This document shows positions 24,867 through 25,630 of a stretch of 25,630 bases of DNA, piece after piece. The stretch lies in contig JAOUEG010000002.1 of NCBI GenBank assembly GCA_029858845.1, forward strand, positions 1 to 25,630, written 5' to 3'. The notes below the pieces were generated by a model. It worked only from the letters and a program-made list of their open reading frames with translations. It was not told where the DNA came from and ran no database searches. How positions within the stretch are numbered: position 1 is the first letter of the stretch; each line of letters starts with the position of its first letter. This DNA comes from Chloroflexota bacterium (GTDB taxonomy: Bacteria; Chloroflexota; Limnocylindria; Limnocylindrales; CSP1-4). Both the position numbers and the translations under genes were made by a program.

Positions 24867-25630
24867 ATGACCGATGCCGAACGCGACCTTGTGATCGCCC
24901 TGCGCAACGAGCTGGCCGGCATCGATCCCGCCCGACCGTGCGACCGGATCGCCGAGGCCGCCGGGCTCGGGATGGGCGTGGCGACGCGCGAGCCGTCGGT
25001 TGCCCGTCTCGCCGTGCGGTTGAGGCATGTCGCCGACGACCCGACGTTCGCCGGCTTCGCCTGGGACACGGCTCCCGACCACTGCCGCACGGCTTGGCTG
25101 CGCGGGCGATTCCTCGCCCGCGGATCCCTGAGCCTTGCCGGCGGACGCACGCATCTCGAATTCGTGGTCCCGCCCGACGAGGCGCCGATCCTGGCGGCGC
25201 GACTGGGCGACGTGGTCGGCCCCGCCTCGTGGCGCATCCGCCGGGGACGAGGCGTCGTGACCTGGAAGAGCGCCGAGGCGGTCGGGACGTTCCTTCGCCG
25301 GATCGGCGCAGCCGGCGCGCTCCTGGAACTCGAGGCCCGCCAGGTCTCGCGCGCCCTCCGCGGCGAGCTCAACCGCGTGCTGAACGCCGAATCGGCGAAC
25401 CTGCAGCGCGCGGTCGCCGCCGCAGGCCGCCAGCTGGACGCCATCGACGTCCTCGAAGCGGATGGCCGGCTGAGCGAACAGCCCTACGCGGTGCGCCTGG
25501 TGGCCGATGCGCGTCGCGAGACCCCGGAAGCGACCCTGACGGAACTGGCCGAGCACCTGGAGCTGCATCGTTCGGCGGTCCAGCGCGCATTGGAGCGCCT
25601 CGAGCGGCTTGCCGAGGACGATCCGGCGCC
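24867..25630 (+). CDS. whiA: WhiA-like DNA-binding protein (3' end outside window)
   Basis: WhiA is a regulator with a degenerate LAGLIDADG homing-endonuclease fold plus a C-terminal helix-turn-helix. It controls sporulation septation genes in Streptomyces and affects division in Bacillus. The 254 complete codons seen here begin one base after the yvcK stop (TGA-C-ATG). Family features: ALRNELAGIDPARPCDRIAEAAGL at the start, WLRGRFLARGSLSL (the usual F.aRGS segment), a THLEF strand, and VVTWKSAEAVGTFLRRIGA. LLELE, ELNRVLNAESANLQRAVAAA and the helix-turn-helix ATLTELAEHL...HRSAVQRALERL then follow. The second LAGLIDADG-like part is shorter than in Streptomyces. Nearly the whole protein is probably in the window. 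The 4-nt and 1-nt spacing in rapZ-yvcK-whiA suggests one operon. Confidence 0.93.
   Translation, partial: MTDAERDLVIALRNELAGIDPARPCDRIAEAAGLGMGVATREPSVARLAVRLRHVADDPTFAGFAWDTAPDHCRTAWLRGRFLARGSLSLAGGRTHLEFVVPPDEAPILAARLGDVVGPASWRIRRGRGVVTWKSAEAVGTFLRRIGAAGALLELEARQVSRALRGELNRVLNAESANLQRAVAAAGRQLDAIDVLEADGRLSEQPYAVRLVADARRETPEATLTELAEHLELHRSAVQRALERLERLAEDDPA

Overview
The window is a dense run of ordinary housekeeping genes from a bacterium with a G+C-rich genome (about two-thirds G+C by eye). It has many GTG starts, a two-component TatA/TatC exporter, a membrane-anchored YvcK, and the rapZ-yvcK-whiA cassette of Gram-positive-type lineages. Together with the lack of actinobacterial gene order (there uvrC normally sits directly next to rapZ-yvcK-whiA), this suggests a Chloroflexota genome, perhaps of the Limnocylindria/Ellin6529 type. 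That placement is inference from gene content and style, not from a marker-gene tree.

Layout. 1-6573: 3' part of uvrB, pyruvate kinase (pyk), uvrA. 6602-7388: two small genes, a DUF6941-like protein and an unrecognised 114-aa protein. 7369-9514, minus strand: a short UvrD-like SF1 helicase followed one base later by an ICMT/PEMT-type membrane methyltransferase. 9677-11428: a secreted 5'-nucleotidase, closed by a strong hairpin. 11641-13011: a secreted HYR-domain protein. 13047-14912: uvrC. 14977-17479: secD-secF. 17544-21422: recJ, a membrane-anchored beta-propeller protein, pyrF. 21458-22593: tatA-tatC. 22590-25630: rapZ, yvcK, and whiA, which runs off the end.

How the genes fit together. 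All three UvrABC excinuclease subunits, a UvrD-family helicase and RecJ lie within about 19 kb, so the first two-thirds is rich in DNA repair. SecDF and TatAC give two protein-export systems, and the nucleotidase, HYR protein and beta-propeller protein are plausible export clients. From 22590 the genes overlap by 4 nt or are separated by 1 nt (rapZ, yvcK, whiA), so they are probably one transcript.

The most interesting signals are regulatory or structural, not a new gene system. Five genes (pyk, uvrA, the DUF6941-like gene, uvrC, secD) carry a TANNNT -10-like hexamer 6-9 nt before the start codon and no Shine-Dalgarno, which suggests leaderless transcription. A 10/12 match to a Gram-positive LexA box lies just upstream of the uvrA -10 element. 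secF contains a four-copy 18-bp in-frame tandem repeat inside a Pro/Ala/Ser insert. A hairpin spans the tatA stop codon, and a long imperfect inverted repeat lies in the helicase/nucleotidase divergent region. No RNA genes, insertion sequences, CRISPR arrays or phage genes were seen. No gene-free stretch exceeds about 215 bp. I did not find convincing evidence of a previously undescribed multi-gene system.
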